Origin: Fusarium oxysporum f. sp. lycopersici 4287
Lineage: Eukaryota > Ascomycota > Sordariomycetes > Hypocreales > Nectriaceae
DNA length: 10,410 nt
Reading direction: 5' to 3'
Assembly (NCBI RefSeq): GCF_000149955.1
Contig: NC_030999.1
Span: 1,808,497-1,818,906 of the forward strand
In this document: positions 9,317 through 10,410 of the stretch, one piece after another
How positions within the stretch are numbered: position 1 is the first letter of the stretch
Layout: each line of letters opens with the position of its first letter
Translations under genes and position numbers: made by a program
Notes under the pieces: model-generated
Database searches by the model: none
Seen by the model: only the letters and a program-made list of their open reading frames with translations
Told to the model about the DNA's origin: nothing

Positions 9317-9598
9317 AGCAAAACGTTAAGTTTTCGTTTGATCAGGGAAGGTAAGAGGCTAGCGGGTGTTTGAGAGGGTTAGGCAAAAGAGAGAGAGGGA
9401 GTGTTTAGCCGTCACCCTAAGCCAACCTGTAACCCTAAGAGGTTACCCGTCACCCTAACCCTAACCCCAATGCAAAAGCCGAAGTTTTCGTTTGACCCGG
9501 GAGGTCAAGAAGGTAGCAGGCGGTCGAGAGGGTGGCTAGGGAAAGGAGCTTAACGGTAGTACCAGAAGGAAGGGGTGGTTAAGAGGGCAAAAGTTGGG
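9291..9598. repeat. Diverged 154-bp direct repeat, two copies
   Basis: Copy A is about 9291-9444 and copy B about 9445-9598. Anchors at a constant 154-nt offset: ACCCGT (9291 and 9445), GCAAAA (9318 and 9472), and TTTTCGTTTG (9331 and 9485). Each copy begins with CCCTAA units and continues with a related purine-rich stretch containing GAGAGGGT. Similarity fades toward the 3' end of each copy. Confidence 0.75.
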
Positions 9599-10205
9599 CT
9601 TGAGGTCTGACGTTGAGTGTCTTGACGCTGAGTCTTAACTCTGGGTCTGACCCTAACCCTAACCCAATACTGGGTTAGGGTTAAGGGGTAAGGGTAAAGG
9701 GAAAGCCAGAGACAGCGGGAAACAGGGAAGGGAGGAAGGGTTGTAGGAGTGGTAAGTTCTAACCTCTGGGCTCCAACCTCTAACGTCTGAGGTGTGGGGT
9801 GAGGCGAGGTGCTGTTAAGGTTGAGTGGGAGGGTTAGAGAGGAGAGTTGGGGTTAGACAAGGAAGGTTGAAGTTGGGAGGGTTGAGGGTCTGTACAGTGT
9901 GACACAGTGTGTTTTCGCACGGACCGGGTCAGGGTTACTTAGGTGCCGTATAAAACGAAGAACAAGAGGACTTTTAAGAAGTTTGGGTGGGTGGGTAAGC
10001 CCTGTAAATCCGCTAACGGCAGGTTGGGCGGCAGGGCGGAAGGGTTAGGGTTAAAGCACTGTGCGCCGGAGGCGGCGCTCACTGCAGGTGCAAGCGCGAC
10101 AGCGCTTCGGAAGAAAAGAAAAGAGAAAGTTTGTGAGGAAACAAGGAAAGTATGTTGTGTAACACAGTACATACAGTGCGTAACGTCGGGCTCCGGCACT
10201 GTGTC
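9599..10205. other. G-rich subtelomeric mosaic, no gene seen
   Basis: The stretch is purine-rich with scattered GGGTTAGGG-like words (for example 9671-9680 and near 10040-10050) and many GGG runs at 9685-9740 that could favour G-quadruplexes. An open frame crossing 9943-10212 starts with GTG, has telomere-like composition at its end and shows no recognisable protein features. Short CAGTGTG repeats occur at 9894-9912. Confidence 0.55.
9654..9683. repeat. Inverted telomeric repeat
   Basis: TAACCCTAACCCA (9654-9666) and TGGGTTAGGGTTA (9671-9683) form a perfect 13-bp inverted repeat around ATAC. The repeat strand switches here from C-rich to G-rich. This is the opposite arrangement from a telomere end-to-end fusion, which would read TTAGGG then CCCTAA. 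Confidence 0.85.
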
Positions 10206-10328
10206 GGGTTAGGGTTAGGGTTAGGGTTAGGGTTAGGGTTAGGGTTAGGGTTAGGGTTAGGGTTAGGGTTAGGGTTAGGGTTAGGGTTAGGGTTAGGGTT
10301 AGGGTTAGGGTTAGGATTAGGGTTAGGG
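10206..10328. repeat. Telomeric (TTAGGG)20 tract
   Basis: After GGG at 10206-10208 there are twenty consecutive hexamers from 10209 to 10328. All are TTAGGG except the eighteenth, TTAGGA (10311-10316). The G-rich strand runs left to right, as at a right-hand chromosome end, but 82 bases of unrelated sequence follow (10329-10410), including a short CA repeat. It is therefore interstitial in this window, or the join is an assembly artefact. Confidence 0.97.
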
Positions 10329-10410
10329 TTTGACTCTGCTCCCCGAGCCAATTTTAGACAAGCCACACACACACTTCTTAAGGCGAGACAGATTTTCCCC
10401 TTCAAGCCCG

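Noticed and set aside
9943..10212. 89-codon plus-strand frame starting with GTG
   Set aside because: No ATG start, composition like the surrounding subtelomeric DNA, runs into the telomere tract; no recognisable domain.
10206..10328. CRISPR array or coding repeat
   Set aside because: The period is exactly six with no spacers; it is a telomeric tract.
10079..10405. 108-codon minus-strand frame rich in Asn-Pro repeats
   Set aside because: The NP repeat is simply the translation of the telomeric CCCTAA strand; no other coding signal.

Overview
The window looks like the distal end of a filamentous ascomycete chromosome arm. Three things point there. TTAGGG/CCCTAA telomere-type repeats recur over the last 1.1 kb. 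Two protein-coding genes are split by short GT-AG introns (50-160 nt) with fungal branch sites (CTAAC, CTGAC, TTGAC). Their coding style is GC-moderate with acidic and glutamine-rich low-complexity stretches. Nothing identifies the species.

Layout, left to right. (1) About 24-3010, + strand: a three-exon gene whose 5' end is missing or lies beyond the window. It joins exactly across two introns into about 890-909 residues. The N-terminal half carries an AGQHRIEAL motif and flanking motifs that resemble ParB/DGQHR-type and fungal DUF3723-like proteins. The tail is glutamine/proline-rich. (2) 3011-4049: intergenic, with an AT-rich microsatellite, a strong nested inverted repeat and a TATA-like site. 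(3) 4050-8408, + strand: a five-exon gene that reconstructs to a 1339-residue protein. It has two globular blocks separated by a long acidic disordered segment, plus a C-terminal helical/basic region. I do not recognise its family. (4) 8409-9270: no convincing gene. It starts with a T11/A39 homopolymer block that runs straight into a telomere-like CCCTAAG. (5) 9271-9900: mosaic subtelomeric DNA with degenerate CCCTAA arrays, a diverged 154-bp direct repeat and an inverted telomeric repeat. (6) 10206-10328: a near-perfect 20-unit TTAGGG tract in the orientation expected of a right-hand chromosome end, but followed by 82 bases of non-telomeric sequence, so it is not terminal in this window.

The two genes point the same way, toward the telomeric repeats, about 1 kb apart. 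The sequence alone does not prove that they work together. The best candidate for an undescribed system here is this pair: a ParB-like protein and a very large protein of unknown function, both well preserved as spliced reading frames next to telomeric repeats. No helicase, reverse transcriptase, tyrosine recombinase, CRISPR array, rRNA or convincing tRNA was seen.
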